Positions 5,629 to 6,252 of a stretch of 6,252 nt of DNA are shown piece by piece (positions within the stretch are counted from its first letter, which is position 1; each line of letters opens with the position of its first letter). The stretch comes from Saprospirales bacterium. GTDB lineage: Bacteria; Bacteroidota; Bacteroidia; Chitinophagales; Saprospiraceae. Below the pieces are notes generated by a model. That model was not told the DNA's origin. It saw only the letters and a list, made by a program, of their open reading frames with translations, and did no database searches. The translations under genes were made by a program, and so were the position numbers. The DNA lies in assembly GCA_003448025.1 (NCBI GenBank), contig DLXL01000533.1, forward strand, positions 1-6,252. The letters are read 5' to 3'.

Positions 5629-6229
5629 GAGTCAATATTTCCCTGATATTTCCTGGTGTGCTGCCTTTTATCAGGAGGCAACGGTGAGTTTGGATGCAGC
5701 GGAGCATTATCAGAAAGGAGGATTGCGTAATAAATGTTTTATCGCTGGTCCGAATGGGGTTCAACGTTTGAGTATTCCATTATTAAAGGGTAAGCATCAG
5801 CAGGCACCAATTCGGGAGGTCAAGATTTCCTACGATGAGCCCTGGCAGCGGCAGCATTGGCGAAGTATACAGGCTGCGTATGGAAATGCCCCCTATTTTG
5901 AACACTATTCGCCAGAAATTGAGCTCATTTTTGCCAAAAAATGGACCTTTTTGTTTGATTTGAATTTGGAAATAATATCCTTAATCCTGAAGCGTAGGTT
6001 AGGCTGGTCTGGAACATTATTGATGGAGGCTGTTTATCATCAGCCGGGCGCTTACCCTAGTGGAAAGGATTACAGAAATGGAAAGTTTTGCACTACTCCC
6101 CTGCCCTATCCGCAGGTGTTTCAAGAACGGCATGGATTCCTCCCCGGGCTCTCGATTCTTGATTTATTGTTTTGTTGTGGGAAAACAAGTACAGAAGTTT
6201 TAAGAAATACTCCAGTTTCCCCAAATTAA
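5615..6229 (+). CDS. WbqC-like family protein
   Basis: The 204-aa product carries the WbqC-family pattern: an N-terminal ESQYFPDISWCAAF (5-18), HYQKGGLRNKCFI (31-43), LSIPLLKG (52-59), then WQRQHWRSIQAAYGNAPYF (77-95) with its conserved H-W-RS-I-Y-NAPYF spacing, and the C-terminal RHGFLPGLSILDLLFCCG (172-189). The family is named after a gene in the E. coli O157 O-antigen cluster; its biochemical role is unknown, and in Bacteroidota it is a common single gene outside glycan clusters. There is no signal peptide or membrane segment, so it is probably cytoplasmic. The ATG at 5615 is 14 bp inside the end of the TraB/GumN gene, and the family's conserved N-terminus begins a few residues later, so the start is well supported and translational coupling is likely. 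No T-rich intrinsic terminator is seen after the stop; a new promoter element begins 4 nt later. Confidence 0.88.
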   Translation: MTLLESQYFPDISWCAAFYQEATVSLDAAEHYQKGGLRNKCFIAGPNGVQRLSIPLLKGKHQQAPIREVKISYDEPWQRQHWRSIQAAYGNAPYFEHYSPEIELIFAKKWTFLFDLNLEIISLILKRRLGWSGTLLMEAVYHQPGAYPSGKDYRNGKFCTTPLPYPQVFQERHGFLPGLSILDLLFCCGKTSTEVLRNTPVSPN

Positions 6230-6232
6230 ATC

Positions 6233-6240
6233 TATTTTTG
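6233..6240 (+). promoter_or_regulatory. Rightward -7 promoter element at the window end
   Basis: TATTTTTG followed by CGCCC is a perfect match to TAnnTTTG and resembles the leftward box at 34-41. It starts 4 nt after the stop of the WbqC-like gene and would start transcription near 6247, for a gene beyond the window. No TTG -33 element is visible at 17-23 nt upstream, where the sequence is still coding. Motif seen; function inferred. Confidence 0.45.
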
Positions 6241-6252
6241 CGCCCGCAATTC

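Overview
The window looks like a chromosomal segment from a Gram-negative member of the Bacteroidota. Three things point there. The proteins most resemble Bacteroidota versions of their families. Good Shine-Dalgarno sequences are missing in front of the genes. Several intergenic stretches carry the TAnnTTTG type of -7 promoter element used by that phylum. A finer placement, for example among Saprospiria-like lineages, would be a guess. Base composition looks even across the window, and I see no insertion sequence, phage gene, tRNA, rRNA or CRISPR array.

Layout. Positions 1-71 are an upstream region with a leftward promoter that probably serves a gene starting at the very left edge (CAT at 1-3). 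kdsB (72-848, +) makes CMP-Kdo for lipopolysaccharide. It runs tail-to-tail into anmK (793-1992, -), a peptidoglycan-recycling kinase, and the two coding regions overlap by 56 bp. The 258-bp gap 1993-2250 separates anmK from the divergent fabH. It holds overlapping candidate promoters for both directions, a strong hairpin and a pair of short direct repeats.

From 2251 to 6229 four genes run rightward: fabH (ketoacyl-ACP synthase III), an unrecognised three-pass membrane protein with a C-terminal SPOR-like domain, a TraB/GumN-family protein without a signal peptide, and a WbqC-like protein. The last three are tightly packed (4-nt gap, then a 14-bp overlap) and probably form one operon. It appears to have its own promoter at 3254-3261, set inside a palindrome. 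Another -7 element right after the last gene (6233-6240) probably drives whatever lies beyond the window.

Most of the genes with a known role concern the cell envelope: Kdo for LPS, recycling of anhydroMurNAc, initiation of fatty acid synthesis, a predicted peptidoglycan-binding membrane protein and a WbqC-like protein often linked to surface glycans. The first three are ordinary housekeeping genes. The least understood part is the trio at 3282-6229, which is the best place to look for something undescribed. The sequence alone does not establish that it is a new system.
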